Shown piece by piece: positions 33,376-45,695 of a stretch of DNA of 64,000 bases. The notes beneath the pieces are model-generated. The model did no database searches. It was not told where the DNA came from and worked only from the letters and a program-made list of their open reading frames with translations. The translations under genes and the position numbers were made by a program. Origin of the DNA: Lasioglossum baleicum (taxonomy: Eukaryota; Arthropoda; Insecta; Hymenoptera; Halictidae); NCBI RefSeq assembly GCF_051020765.1, contig NC_134943.1, positions 10,106,001-10,170,000 of the forward strand, written 5' to 3'. The first letter of the stretch is position 1; each line of letters opens with the position of its first letter.

Positions 33376-35758
33376 AATCACCAGCTACTTGTACCTGGTC
33401 ATCTCGCGTAAACGGTCCCGGACGCTGTCACATCGCGCCGGGATTCGTTTCCGTCGAGCAGGACCGGTCGCAAACGCTGCGCGAACTCAACATTGTCTGT
33501 CCACGCGGTAGTATAGCGATTTATTCGAAGAGAACACGGTTCGTGAAAGAGGTTACGACGCTATCCGAACGGACGTAGCCCAGTTTGGCGTAACAAACCT
33601 CTAAGCGAGCGATTAAACGTCTAAATCGTCTCTGCTCTCTGTATTCCTCTCCTCGACACTCGACCTCGAGCTTCTCACAGACTCTGACACTTTACGACCG
33701 TCTCAAACGAAAACTCTAATTATTGTTTACATTTCTTCGAAAGCGTAATCGTGAATTAGCGGCGAGTAGTACTACACGCCGTACACGCTATTTACACACT
33801 CGTGTTCCACTCTCACAAACACGAGGATCCCTTCTAGATTGATGAAGCGTTGTTATTGGTGGAAACTGGCAATGCGTGTTACCGATGCGCTTCTGTCTTG
33901 CGCAGAATTAGTACTGCAGTTCTCCGCTAGGCGGAAACCCGTTGCTGAACGCTCCGGTCGAGCGAGAAGTCGTGTGGGATTTAAATTTGAATTTGTGCCG
34001 TTTGATCGCGCACGATTAAATTCATTTCAAACGGTTCGTACGAGAGTTAAAGTTCTTAACAATTGATTCTAGCAGTGGCAAGTGTTTTATTAGAGTCTTT
34101 AAAACATTATATAGTAGAATTTAAGACTTGCTGGATGTAAAAACAGGTGTATTGAATGATTTTCAATAAAGATCTTGTGAAGTCTCATATCCATGGTTAT
34201 TTGAAACCTATTCCATAATATTTTACAATATCACCTTCCCTCAGTACAAAATATATTGTTTAATCAGGATCATTTGATTTTTGTATTAACGCGAATAAGA
34301 TTACTTCCAGCTAGTATATATTGTTCTGTCGTTCGACAAGACTTTTCAAGGTAATTTTAGAATGAAAGATCACGTAGTTTTAAAAGAAAATTCGACATCG
34401 TGTCGAGAAACAACATTGTCTCGATTTTCGATACTCATAGTGCGGTGACGCACACAAAGTACATATACATATACATATATATATGTATAGAGTGCGATGA
34501 CGTTGACAGAATGTTGCGTTGTAGCAGAGAGGAAATTTCCTCTCTGGTTGTAGCGAGAGTGCAGACGTTTTGGCTATCGTTGTCGCTTTTGTCAAAGGAA
34601 GATTTGACGCGTAGATAGAATACTCGAGAACATACTGGGTTAATGTGCCGTCTCGACCTCTATCGAAGCATTGTTCTTCTAATCAACATAAATTATTTTC
34701 GTTTGCTCGTTATCACCCATTTTTTAGCAACGACTAGTATGACGAAACAACATGCTTTACGAGCAACATCATCGATTTATCAACGCAATATGTATCCGTT
34801 CTCCTTGATTTTAGAAAAGAAAATAAAATATATTTGTATGTTCTTTCGGTGCCGAGAGATCATCGAGCCCGTTTTGATCGTTATTTTTAAACGACCATCA
34901 AACTATTTCGAATCGACCAAAATATTCTTCATACAGACCCGTAAACAAATCGATACAAAATAGTGCTTTGGACAAGTGCAAAGATTCATCGCTCGAGCTA
35001 TCTTTAGAAGAGCAGTGATATTTCTAGAAGCGTGTAATCTTCCACTGTGTAATGCAGGTAGTCGAGATTATCTTGATCTTTGTTTCTTTTGTAAATACTC
35101 CCCTCAGTCCACTGTAAACAATTACGTTTGTCGTATCGCATTATCGTTTTCAACACTACTCCTCTGTCAATATTTATTTTCCAAACGATTTGCTGTCCTT
35201 GCAAAACAGTATATATTTCATTTTACCATTTTCCGGGTGCTCACAAGCGATAAAACAATCTAAAAGACTTTCGCTTCGAATTAATCAATCCCCAATTCGT
35301 TGACGAAGTATTTTTTATTTCAGTTCATTGTACAAAATCGTTTGGATATAACTAATTCATAATTGAAAACTTGATATGATGCAATTGCGTAGGCATTTAG
35401 GACAGGAAGAACAGTTCCTCCAGTATTTATTTTGGAGGCTGTTTAACCATTTCGTTTAAACAGTCGCTGGTATTAATTTTCGAGGAAAATCGCGCGGGTT
35501 ATTGCAAAGCATAATTCGAGCGGCCAGTTCTCGAACAAACGCGAGAAGATTTAGCGTGCTAATTATAACCGAGATCGTGAATGCAACGCGTCCGAGCAGA
35601 TTCGCGAGCGTCGCGACGCTCTCGGTCTCTCTCGTGTGTTCGATGACGCGCTTGCGCGACGTTCCACGCAATCGTCCTCGTTCTCGACGTCTCTAGAACC
35701 ATCCGACCAACGAGAACGTTCCGTCCGATTGTCATAGCTTCCCGATTGGTCGGCGCTC
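33376..35758. other. Divergent spacer between ALMS-motif gene and Hsc70-4
   Basis: About 2.4 kb. The left 450 bases (33376-33830) are GC-richer and are the likely ALMS gene promoter and 5'-UTR. CAGGTACAAGT at about 33386-33396 could be a 5'-UTR splice donor. A TA microsatellite lies near 34460-34485. The rest is AT-rich with only short frames. Confidence 0.5.
35713..35722 (+). promoter_or_regulatory. Heat shock element, two-unit
   Basis: AGAACGTTCC contains GAAcgTTC, two inverted nGAAn units with correct spacing. It lies about 75 bases upstream of the TATA box of Hsc70-4. Confidence 0.6.
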
Positions 35759-35773
35759 CGAAGCTTCTCGAAG
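35759..35773 (+). promoter_or_regulatory. Perfect three-unit heat shock element
   Basis: CGAAGCTTCTCGAAG is a perfect nGAAnnTTCnnGAAn array, the HSF trimer site. It lies 15 bases upstream of the TATA box, as in strongly heat-inducible hsp70 promoters. A GATTGGTC (inverted CCAAT) box lies just upstream at about 35744. Confidence 0.85.
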
Positions 35774-35787
35774 CGCGAGATATGAAG

Positions 35788-35820
35788 TATAAAGGAGCCG
35801 GCGCACTGCCACCGCTCAGT
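35788..35820 (+). promoter_or_regulatory. Core promoter of Hsc70-4: TATA box and TCAGT initiator
   Basis: TATAAAG at 35788-35794 is followed 28 bases later by TCAGT (35816-35820), the arthropod initiator consensus. Transcription should start near 35817. The spacing is canonical. Confidence 0.8.
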
Positions 35821-36904
35821 TACAATTTCACAAGCGAACCACGAACACTGAAGCTAACACAACAATCGTGTTAACAGTGCGAGTCATCGAGACATACGAC
35901 AAACCGAACGAAACGAAAGGTGAGTGCACCTTCCTTCACTCTTCTGCTACGTTCAGTCTATTTTTACCTCGCGATTTGACTCGACAATCCAAAAATCTTC
36001 GGTGAATTTTATTTTACACTCACTTGGCTCCGAAATATTTTTCGGAACTCTTGGATTCGATTTCACGGTACCGAAATATTTCCCCCTAGATTTTACTCTG
36101 TCGTTTCAGGTCCTGAAATATTTTGTCGAATTTTCTCTACGATTTCATTTTACGTTCGTCGGTACTGAAATATTTTTCTGATTTTGTGTTGTGCACTTGG
36201 GATTTTCTCTTGGATTTTATTTCGCGATCTTTGACCCTGAAATATTTTCCGAGTTTACTCTTGGATTTATGTATTTGAATTTTTTCTCTCGTGGATTTGA
36301 TTCCGGAATATTATTTTTAATTTTCTCCGATTGCATTTCGCTGCGACCCAGACCCGGTTTCAATCTCATGCCGCGAATTTAATTATAGTTCGTGAAGGAG
36401 GAAGGCCTCTGCTTCCCTAGAACTGGAATAAATATTTTCATTTTCATTCGAACACTATTCGAAATTCAATTTACTTGTTGTCACTCTTTGAATTCATTTT
36501 TACGGAACGAAACGAAGTCGTGACGTTGCAGTTTCGCGTCTCTATTGACATTGAGGTTTGCATTACGCTACGTTATAGTGATGCGCAGTGAGTGCGTGAC
36601 CGCGTGAACGTTGCCTAACGACGTCATTGGTTGCATCATCAATTTGAACGCGTGTTAAAGTGCGTCTGTGACTTTATTTCGGAATCGGCGAGCTAAGGGA
36701 TAAGAATATTCGCAAGAGGTCTCGATAAAATTATCGAATTGGTCAGCCGACGTTTATTGCGCCGCAATCATCGAGCCTGCTGAGTGTACTAAAAATAGCG
36801 CGTTGTTCGATCAGGAGGCTTCAACAAATTTATTCGACATTCCTGTTTCTTCGTGAAATTTCATTACTAAACGGATTCTGTTCGACTTATTCCAGATAAC
36901 AAAA
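35818..36904 (+). other. Hsc70-4 5'-UTR exon and first intron
   Basis: A non-coding first exon of about 100 bases ends at 35919 (AAAG|GTGAGT). The intron runs 35920-36895 and ends TTCCAG. Eight untranslated bases precede the ATG. A long 5'-UTR intron is typical of constitutive Hsc70 genes and absent from the intronless inducible hsp70 genes of flies. Confidence 0.8.
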
Positions 36905-39653
36905 ATGCCACCGAAAGCTCCAGCAGTTGGGATCGATTTGGGCACCACGTACTCCTGCGTGGGTGTCTTCCAGCACGGGAAAGTTGAGATCATCGCCAAT
37001 GATCAGGGGAACAGGACAACACCCAGCTATGTCGCGTTCACAGACACCGAAAGGCTGATCGGCGACGCGGCCAAGAACCAGGTCGCGATGAACCCTAACA
37101 ACACCATCTTCGGTACGCTACAATTCTTTCCAGTGATCATTTTTATCGTGTCATTGAAATGGGCGCCACTATTTAATTTTCCAACTCGGTCACTTTTGGA
37201 CTCGATATGCAAAATCAAAATTTTCTGCACGACTTGAGAAGAACAGGAGCCAAATGAAAAATTATTTCGGTCTTTATTAAACTAGTATAAAAATGTTACC
37301 ATAACACGTATATTGACGATGTTCACAATAGTTGTACTAGAATAGTACGTTCAATAGAAAATTAATCGGAAGCAGCAACGAGGAATTCGCTCGACAGCCG
37401 CGTTCAATAATTTAATAAGGCAATGAATAAATTATGGTCGTTAAAGACCGACTCGCATTCAACAAGTTAACCCGCCATTGTTCGTGTGTAACTATTGTAC
37501 ACGCGTAACTGATCCTGCTTAACCGTGAGACGTCGCGGCACGGATGCGCTTGCCCCCCCCCTTCCGTTGCACCGACAGAATTGCATAACCGCAATTACCT
37601 TGTCGGTGCCAGGTGACGCTACCGTTTTCAAGTTTATTCTCTGCACTGTATTCTCGTCTGCTAAATGCTGCTCTGATTGCAATGATGAAACGATCGTTCA
37701 CTGAAAGATAGAAGATGCTAGTTAGACTGGAGATCTTCATGCATATTTCTCATTCGGCCAATTTTTATTTTGCACAAAGACGATGACTGATTCTCTAATT
37801 TTCCACAGATGCGAAGAGGCTGATCGGCCGCAAGTTCGACGACGCAACGGTGCAGAGCGATATGAAGCACTGGCCGTTCACCGTGCTGAACGAGGGAGGC
37901 CGACCGAGGATCAAGGTCTCGTACAAGGGAGAAACAAAAGCCTTCTTCCCCGAAGAGGTGTCGTCGATGGTGCTGACGAAGATGAAGGAAACGGCAGAAG
38001 CGTACTTGGGAGTCTCGGTAACGGACGCAGTCATCACAGTGCCAGCATACTTCAACGATTCCCAGAGACAAGCAACGAAAGACGCTGGCGCGATCGCGGG
38101 CCTGAACGTTCTCAGAATCATCAACGAACCAACAGCAGCTGCGATCGCTTATGGTTTGGACAAGAGATCAGCCGGCGAGAAGAACGTCCTGATCTTCGAT
38201 CTAGGAGGTGGCACATTCGATGTGTCGATCCTGACGATCGAGGAGGGCATCTTCGAGGTGAAATCGACAGCCGGAGACACTCACCTTGGTGGCGAGGACT
38301 TCGACAACAGAATGGTGAACCACTTCGTGCAAGAATTCCAGAGGAAATACAAGAAGGACCTCAGCTCGAACAAGAGGGCCCTGAGGAGGTTGAGGACAGC
38401 CTGCGAAAGAGCCAAGAGGACTCTCAGCTCTTCGACTCAAGCCAGCATAGAGATCGATTCCCTGTTCGAAGGAATCGACTTCTACACGTCGGTTACTAGA
38501 GCTAGGTTCGAAGAGCTCTGCGCTGATCTGTTCAGGAGCACTCTGGAACCAGTGGAGAAGGCTCTCAGGGATGCCAAGATGGACAAATCACAGATTCACA
38601 GCATCGTTCTAGTCGGTGGATCCACCAGGATACCAAAGATCCAGAAGCTACTGCAAGATTTCTTCAACGGCAAGGAATTGAACAAGTCGATCAACCCTGA
38701 CGAAGCTGTCGCTTATGGCGCGGCTGTGCAAGCTGCAATCTTGCACGGTGACAAATCCGAACAGGTCCAGGATCTGTTGCTCCTGGACGTCACGCCTTTG
38801 TCACTCGGTATCGAGACTGCTGGAGGCGTGATGACTACCTTGATCAAGAGGAACACCACGATACCCACGAAACAGACCCAGACGTTCACCACCTATTCCG
38901 ATAACCAGCCCGGAGTCTTGATTCAGGTTTATGAGGGAGAACGAGCTATGACCAGGGACAATAATATTCTGGGCAAGTTCGAGCTCACTGGCATTCCACC
39001 TGCGCCGAGGGGAATCCCTCAGATTGAAGTTACCTTCGACATTGACTCCAATGGTAAGCACGAGTTTCTCTATTCCATTGACAAATCTGTTCCCTCAGGG
39101 TTTCAGCGATCAATTCTGGACCGAGAATGCTAATGCATCCCCTAATTAATTTTCAGGCATCCTGAACGTGTCGGCAGTGGAGAAGTCGACCGGTAAGGAG
39201 AACAAGATCACCATCACGAACGACAAGGGCCGATTGTCGAAGGAGGACATCGAGAGGATGGTGAACGAAGCGGAAAGGTACCGAAGCGAAGATGAAGTGC
39301 AACGGGACAGGATCGCAGCGAAGAACGCGCTCGAGTCCTATTGCTTCACTATGAAGAGCACGATGGACGACGAGAAACTCAAGGACAAGATCGACGCGGC
39401 GGACAAGCAAAAAGTAATGGACAAATGCAACGAGGTAATCGCTTGGTTGGATGCGAATCAGCTGGCCGAGAAGGACGAGTTCGCCGACAAGCAAAAGGAG
39501 CTGGAATCCATTTGCAATCCCATTGTGACGAAACTTTATCAATCCGGAGGAGCACCTGGAGGATTCCCTGGAGCTCCCGGAGGATTCCCTGGAGGAGCTG
39601 CTCCGGGAGCTGGCGCCGGAGCCGCCGGACCCACCATCGAAGAAGTAGATTAA
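36905..39653 (+). CDS. Hsc70-4: Heat shock 70 kDa protein cognate 4
   Basis: This is a cytosolic/nuclear ATP-dependent chaperone. Coding exons 36905-37112, 37809-39053 and 39157-39653 give 649 residues, the normal length. The nucleotide-binding domain shows IDLGTTYS at residue 10, IFDLGGGTFDVSIL near residue 200 and IVLVGGSTRIPKIQKLL near 335. The substrate-binding domain, a Gly-Gly-Phe-Pro rich linker and the terminal EEVD that binds TPR co-chaperones are all present. No ER signal or KDEL is seen, so it is not BiP. The promoter combines TATA, initiator and heat shock elements. One coding intron (37113-37808) holds a decayed MITE. Confidence 0.96.
37723..37790. repeat. Decayed TAGACTGC-family element in Hsc70-4 intron
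   Basis: The left end, TAGACTGGAGATCTTCATGC, is recognisable. The right part (TTTTATTTTGCACAAAGA) matches the inner right arm of the 45285 copy, but its terminus is degraded. Confidence 0.5.
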
Positions 39654-39815
39654 TTTAGAAGATGATTAACATCATGATCAACAGCGATTGTTCCTCATTT
39701 CATTCTTCATTGTACTTACGTCATCTTCTGTAACACGCTCGTTTCATCGTGCTAATTTTTATGGTTATTTATTCGCGAGAATCGGAGACTTTATTGTTCT
39801 GCGGGTCAGTATTGC

Positions 39816-39821
39816 AATAAA
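39816..39821 (+). terminator. Poly(A) signal of Hsc70-4
   Basis: AATAAA lies 163 bases after the stop codon, within a short AT-rich 3'-UTR. The position is normal for this gene family. Confidence 0.7.
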
Positions 39822-40384
39822 ATTTATTAATTTCTTATAAATACTCTGTGTTCTTGGACCCCTTCTTCCTGCGATCCTTCGTTCCTGTGTTGGGCTGAAT
39901 TCAACAGTGACTTTTACACTTTAATAATTTATATTATACACATTAATAATAACTAGACTGCGGATCTTTATGCAAAATAAAAATTATCTACGTCGATTGC
40001 AAAAAATAGAGACCAAATAGAATACTATTTCCTCCCTTAATAATTTTAATATACGAGACATAATATATTGACATCTTCAATGTTCAAAATTTTCCTGCAA
40101 TTTAAAGTTTCATCTACTCAATTTTTCTGTAAATGCATAAAGATCCGCAGTCTAATAATGATACAGTTATATGGTACTTCGAGAGGAAATAATTTGCATC
40201 GCAAAGGGTTAATAAAAATTGTAATACTACAGGCACAATCACACGATTTCTATAGATTTTACAACGACGCCATGAATATTTATAGAAAGTATATTTGTAC
40301 GCACAGATATTTTGTAATAAATATTCAGCGAACAGTGCAAGCATTACAAAATATAAATTATTCGCATTTGCGCGGTGAACGCTA
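39822..40384. other. Spacer between convergent Hsc70-4 and gustatory receptor
   Basis: This is the short AT-rich gap between the 3' ends of two genes. Most of it is the MITE at 39954-40154. No other feature is seen. Confidence 0.6.
39954..40154. mobile_element. TAGACTGCGG-family MITE, about 200 bp, well preserved
   Basis: TAGACTGCGGATCTTTATGC on the left and GCATAAAGATCCGCAGTCTA on the right are exact inverted complements over 20 bases. Both ends carry TA, consistent with a TA target duplication of Tc1/mariner-type elements. The interior is AT-rich without coding potential. This is the best copy for defining the family. Confidence 0.88.
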
Positions 40385-41902
40385 TCAGAAACCCTCAGGT
40401 TTGTAGAACTGCACGAGAATGATCAAGTACGTAGTGATCACGCTGATGAACTGAAAAAAATCGAAACCGTCAATCAACGAATCTTGATAAGAAAAGAATA
40501 ATTCAATTAAACATTCACTCACTCTAGTCAGCAAGGAATTGTCCATATCGAAGAAATCGCAGGCAGTGAATCTCACATCGTGTTGCTGCAACTGCAACGC
40601 GAAATCGTTCGCTTCGTTTCGAACACAGTCGCGTTCGAAGTTCGCACGCAAAAGACTATCCATTCCAAAATTGTTTGAATAGATCGCCGATTGATCCTCG
40701 CAGACGCTGACGCGTGTTCGTTCTTCGTTGCAAAAGTTGCGGAAAGAAGCGAATTTATTGAACCTCGTTAAACATCGAGCGTTCAAGACAAACTCTTGTA
40801 TGGATGGACCAATTTTATTGATTTCCCGGTGCGTTAGAGTGCATGTCCAACACATGACGATGAATTGACCACAGTAGATCAACCAGATCAGATTGTTCAG
40901 GAATATAAAACCGTTCTTTTGCTCTGCGGCACTCATGTAGATCCTGAATAGCTTGGCGACCACCATTATGAACGCGTTTGTCGAGCATAGAAGAAGATCT
41001 ATGCCGTAAATCTCGTTCACTTTCATTATTACTGCACAGGCATCTGCAAGAAACATGGCTTAAAACGTGTGCTTCAACATGGCGGAGGGCTGAAGCTAAT
41101 TTTTATTCTGACAATAAATACTTCCAGAAACTTAGGAAATTCGTCATTTGAGATTGGAAAGCTAAATTGAGCTGATACAAGTTTAAGAGAAAATTAATGT
41201 CACCATCTCACCACTATGCAGCTTCCTGATCCGTCTAATCTTCAAAGCGACCCAAAAGCTTCCCAGCTTCTCATCCAAACCCTTGATTGCCAGATTAATA
41301 GTCCTGAACCTCAAACAGATCATGTAAACGACAACATCGAACACGAAGCTGTTCACCAGAGTCCGCGAAATACTGTAATAAAGCAGCAAATCCGATGCGT
41401 AGATCTGATTCGGATCGGTATAATAATAATACAGCACATGAGCAGCCAAAGTCACAGGTCCCAGAACGATCACAGTCGAAATAGCCAGAATTTGTCTGCT
41501 TCGGACACACGTATCATCGATAGCCAACTCCTTGTTGAGCAAATGATCCAAGGACTCCATCATCTTCATCAGTTCCGGCCACTTGTCGTAGTACTTCATT
41601 ATGCTACAAACGTAATAATACGCTGAGACATGGCAGATAGTCTCATTCATGCAGTACATGATCTCGAAAAGCTCGCTGGTGAACTCCCGACCAAAATTTG
41701 CGAAATCCATCACACTGAACGCAACGATCACCGTGCACAGTGCTATGTGAACCCCTCGGAGGATCATAGTGACCAGTTTAGGACAGTTTTTCGGACTTCC
41801 AACACCCACGCCTAGGAACCAAGCCACGTAAGTTATCGGACGCAGCACGTGCTCCGGATTTGGAGGATTTTCATCCACCTGAACGGTGATTTCTTCCTCC
41901 AT
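40385..41902 (-). CDS. Insect gustatory receptor
   Basis: Gustatory receptors are seven-transmembrane ligand-gated cation channels of chemosensory neurons with a cytoplasmic N-terminus. Three exons, 41902-41212, 41043-40523 and 40450-40385, give 425 residues, a typical length. Hydrophobic segments include ILRGVHIALCTVIVAFSVMD, ILAISTVIVLGPVTLAAHVL, LLLCSTNAFIMVVAKLF and NNLIWLIYCGQFIVMCW. The last exon encodes the family signature TYLIILVQF just before the stop, and the preceding FTACDFFDMDNSLLTR matches the conserved loop before TM7. Introns near the C-terminus in this phase are a Gr hallmark. The ligand class (sugar, bitter, Gr28-like or Gr43a-like) cannot be settled by eye. Confidence 0.88.
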
Positions 41903-44900
41903 CACAGTGCAAATTACAATTCACAGTTTTATTTCAATCTTCTCAAGCCTTCTGTAAGCTTGATGTTGCTTCCAGAGAAGCTTGGGACACTTTGCCATGA
42001 AATTAGTGGTTCGCTATGTCCTTTGGTGGATCCAGATCACTCTGATAAGCGAGATCATACAAAATTCAGGGGAACCTTATGGTTTATGGGTCTGGAGGGC
42101 TTGGGAGATTAGATGCGTCGTCGATAGACACGGAAAGAGACATCGAACATTTGAACGAAAGTGAAAGTAGAAAGTTCAATGTTTAAAATAATTTTCGTTT
42201 GGTCAATGCGAAATAAATTTCGGAGTTCCAGGGAGCTTACAATGTTCCACGGTGTGTGTATTATCGAAAAACGAGCTTTATTTGCCCAACGACTATATTA
42301 CAATGTTATTATACAGTAAACATTTAAAATTGGGATAAAACGATAACGCTGAACATCGACCATTCTCTTCTAACTCTTTTTTTTTTTTTGGTGTGTCGTC
42401 TTGCGTGTTTGTCGTGTTGTGTGTTTTTGTTCGTCCGTTCTCTCATGTCTCCGTTCTCCGTTTAGAAATCAGGCGGCGCGGCGTGGCGGGTCGAGTCGAG
42501 TATTTTTTTAAATATTTTTTTTGTGTTTTTCGTTTTTTGCGGTTTCTCGATTTTTCAGGGAGAGAGTATTTTCATGCGGGCTGTGACGATAGGATCCATT
42601 GTTTTAACAACTCGCTCGTGTGCAGCAGCGACGGGGACCGTGCTCGACGCGTCGACAAACGACCGTGTCCTCCCACAAGAATCTTTCGCTCTCTCTCGTT
42701 TCGATCCATTCTCAAACGTTCGTTGGGCTGGTTTCATACTGTCGCCTCCTCGCTCGTCCGTGCGCTTCTTTCTGCGTTTTGTTTATTGAATCGGGAAAAG
42801 GCAGCGTTAATTATTCGAACACCGGACATCGGTACGCGTTTCCTTGCTCTCCGGGACAGGAATAATGATTCATCTTTTTTTTTTTTTTAATCAGGACACA
42901 GCCTGCGTCGCGCGCGATCGCTTCTTACGTATCTTACACGCATATATTGTATAATGTATATGTATAATTTCATCTGTTAACGACGCTTTAGCACTACGAT
43001 TTTTATCAACGTCCCGAGAAAGTCGCGCGAAGGGCTCGTAATTAGGTTAATTCGGCGGAGAGAATTTCGTGACCACTGCTCGTTCGGGCTTGCTTGGATT
43101 CTGATAAATAATTCCTGTGACGCGCGGAGACACGGAAAATGAACGTTATATAATTTATTCGGGTGGTTAACAGGCAGGCAGTTGCTCTCTCCACGAATTT
43201 TCTTTGCGGCAAAATCGATGGGAGAACTGGTTCAATCATTGGGGGAACAGAATTTTTCGCCTCGGGACGCCATCTTGTCGGCGGCGCGGCGCGTCGCTTC
43301 GGGACTCCGGATCGAGAAATTTAGGGACATTTTCACGTAACTGTAGAAGATATCGAAACGAATTTTGGACGAAAAAGTACGTAGAATATTGTACATTGTG
43401 TATCTTTCTTTACGGAAACTCTGAAAATATACCTTTCTCTGCTGCATCGAGCATCGAATTTCAAACAGAGTACAAACAGCAATTTTTAATTTACATCGTA
43501 AATTAAATGATACTCCGAAAGCAGTGTAAATGTAATGAATGATGCCGCTAAATTTTCCGATCGGGATCATAGTGCGTCGACACAGCCGCGCGACGTGTCT
43601 GAATAGTTTCACCTAAGATTAGAGGTATGTTTAGCCTCGACCCACTCGAGAATGCCCTGCCAATTGCTTTTCTATCGCAGCGGATTCCGTGTCGAGCTAA
43701 CGAGACGATCGAGCGCGTCGATGTCTTCGCGTGAGACGGAATGTACATTGATATACATGTGTGCTTCTTCCTCCCGTTCTTTCTCTCTCTCTCTTTTTAA
43801 ATGTATGCGACTCAGCGACGTTTAGATTAACTTCATTTTTATTTTTTATTTGTTTTCTCTTTTCTTGGCGCAGAACACTTACCGCGTCCGTTTAGGAATC
43901 GCTCCGCGGCTTCGTTACTATTTTTAATGCCACTATGCGCGCGCGCGTTTGCACGCGTTCATTTTTTTTTTGTGTTTTTTCGATTTATAGAATCGTTTCG
44001 AGTCGTCTTCTGTTAGGCGGCTCGTTGATAGCAATCATTCATTCAGCGGCTGGATCGATCTGTGCTCCGTGGTTCGACCGTGTCGATCTGATATGTGACG
44101 TAAAATTAATCGAGAAAACCCGATCTTCGCGGGATCTACTGTAGACGATCGTGGATCATCCGAAAGGAAAAATCGATATATCTTGTCTGATATGTGAGTA
44201 AACGAGGTGTGTAAATCGGTATAGTTTGACGTCGGTACAGCTTCGAACTCCCTCGAAAAATCCTGGTTCGAATGGAAAGCCAAGCAAAAATGATCCTCGC
44301 GTCGATCCTTGCCTGAAAATCGGCTCTATTACGCGTTCAGAGATTATTGTCGCTAAAAAACGAACGCGGTCGAACACGATGCTGAAAGTATCTTCGGAAG
44401 AAAGATTCCGCCAGGCAAGGAGGCTCTCAAAAATCCCACGATTCGTTCTGCGCTGTACCTCGGCCGCTATTTCTCATTTTAACTCGGCGAATTCACGCGG
44501 ATCTCGCAGCCGAACGCACGTCCCACCATCGCAGCGACCGATCTAGATAATACATTCGGCGCCTGGATATTGAAAAATATATCTTTTAATAAACAATGCT
44601 AGGCCTTCGCGCGTGGCTCGAACAAACAGCAGCTCCAACGCATCGATCCGTCCCTAGTCCCACACGTTCCCGAGCGACGTCGTCGTCCATCGCGGAGGAC
44701 TTCCGGTTCGATCGACAGTTTCTCGAACTTTTTCATCGTTCTCGGGATCCTGACTGTTCCGGCCGGCTCCGGTGACATTCTCCGGCTTCACTACACTTGG
44801 AAAATGTCACCTGTGGCCCGCGGCGCGATGTTCGTTTCGAAGATGGACGTTGTTGGCGTGGTCACCGGCGCCATTTCGGCGAACTTGCTCGAATTCACGG

Positions 44901-45029
44901 CGGATGTCGTGATCGCCGTCGTTATCGTCTTCATCGGCGTCTCTTCCGTGACGTCGGACGTCGTCGGCACCTGCTGAAGTAACGATCATCATTACAATAA
45001 CGCTATTATATTTGTCCCTTACAGAGCTG

Positions 45030-45284
45030 GGGAACATAGTATTTTAAATAGTAAATAGTAAATAATCCCAATTTATTTTACAATGTCTGTACAACTTTGC
45101 AAATAAAATATTTTGTTTGATGCAGTAATTTTTGCAAATAAAATAATTTGTTTGATGCAGTAATGTTTGAAGATAAAATATTTTATTTGAGATGCAGTAA
45201 TTTCTTAATAAAATCTAAAATATATTAAATAGTATTTCACATATTTTTCTCGCCAACTAATGCTCACCTCTGGTCCCTTATCAT
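45030..45284. mobile_element. AT-rich element with CAGAGSTGGG termini, short copy
   Basis: It begins AGAGCTGGGGA near 45023 and ends GCTCACCTCTGG near 45273, inverted relatives of each other. The interior carries the motif AAATAAAATATTTTRTTTGATGCAGTAA repeated three times in part. The copy at 56452-57170 shares both ends and the interior unit. The termini resemble those of hAT-type elements. No coding sequence is present. Confidence 0.65.
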
Positions 45285-45403
45285 TAGACTGCGGATTTTA
45301 TGCATTTATAACAAAAATGGGAAGCACTTTAAAAAGATTTAAAGATCCTGTGTGTTGCAATGAATGCAGACATTTTTTATTTTGCACAAAGATCCGCAGT
45401 CTG
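45285..45403. mobile_element. TAGACTGCGG-family MITE, about 119 bp
   Basis: The left end is TAGACTGCGGATTTTATGCA and the right end is GCACAAAGATCCGCAGTCTG. It immediately abuts the AT-rich element on its left, so one may have inserted beside the other. Confidence 0.8.
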
Positions 45404-45695
45404 CTTATCACACATTTCTTACGTAGTGGCGTCTGCATAAATATCGGTAAAAATGAGGAAAGAATGGAATAAAGGAAGAATGATGAACGCAGATAATTTA
45501 GTTACTGGATAGATCGAAGCTTGCGGACAAAATCCTGAATTATTGGAGGACTTAGAGCGATTACAATCTGGAGACGTTACAGACACCTCATTATAGAAGA
45601 CATTAGAGATGGAAGAAGAATGGAAGAAGGAAGATGAAGATTGTTGCCGGATCTGACTCTTGAGGAAATTCGCAGCCGAGGGGGTTTAGAGTGAT

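Larger units (their letters stand above)
41903..45695. other. Gustatory receptor upstream region and probable long 3'-UTR of EB-module gene
   Basis: About 3.8 kb without supported coding sequence. T-rich runs (42375-42390, 42873-42890, 43960-43980) and CG-containing sequence suggest a transcribed 3'-UTR of the minus-strand gene that stops at 45696. A TTTATT at about 42276 would be a minus-strand AATAAA. Frames here, including 42393-42890 plus, have no domains. Two interspersed repeats lie at 45030-45256 and 45285-45403. Confidence 0.4.

Noticed and set aside
42393..42890. 165-codon plus-strand frame
   Set aside because: Phe/Val/Cys-rich product caused by T-rich sequence, with no ATG at its stated beginning; probably antisense of a 3'-UTR.
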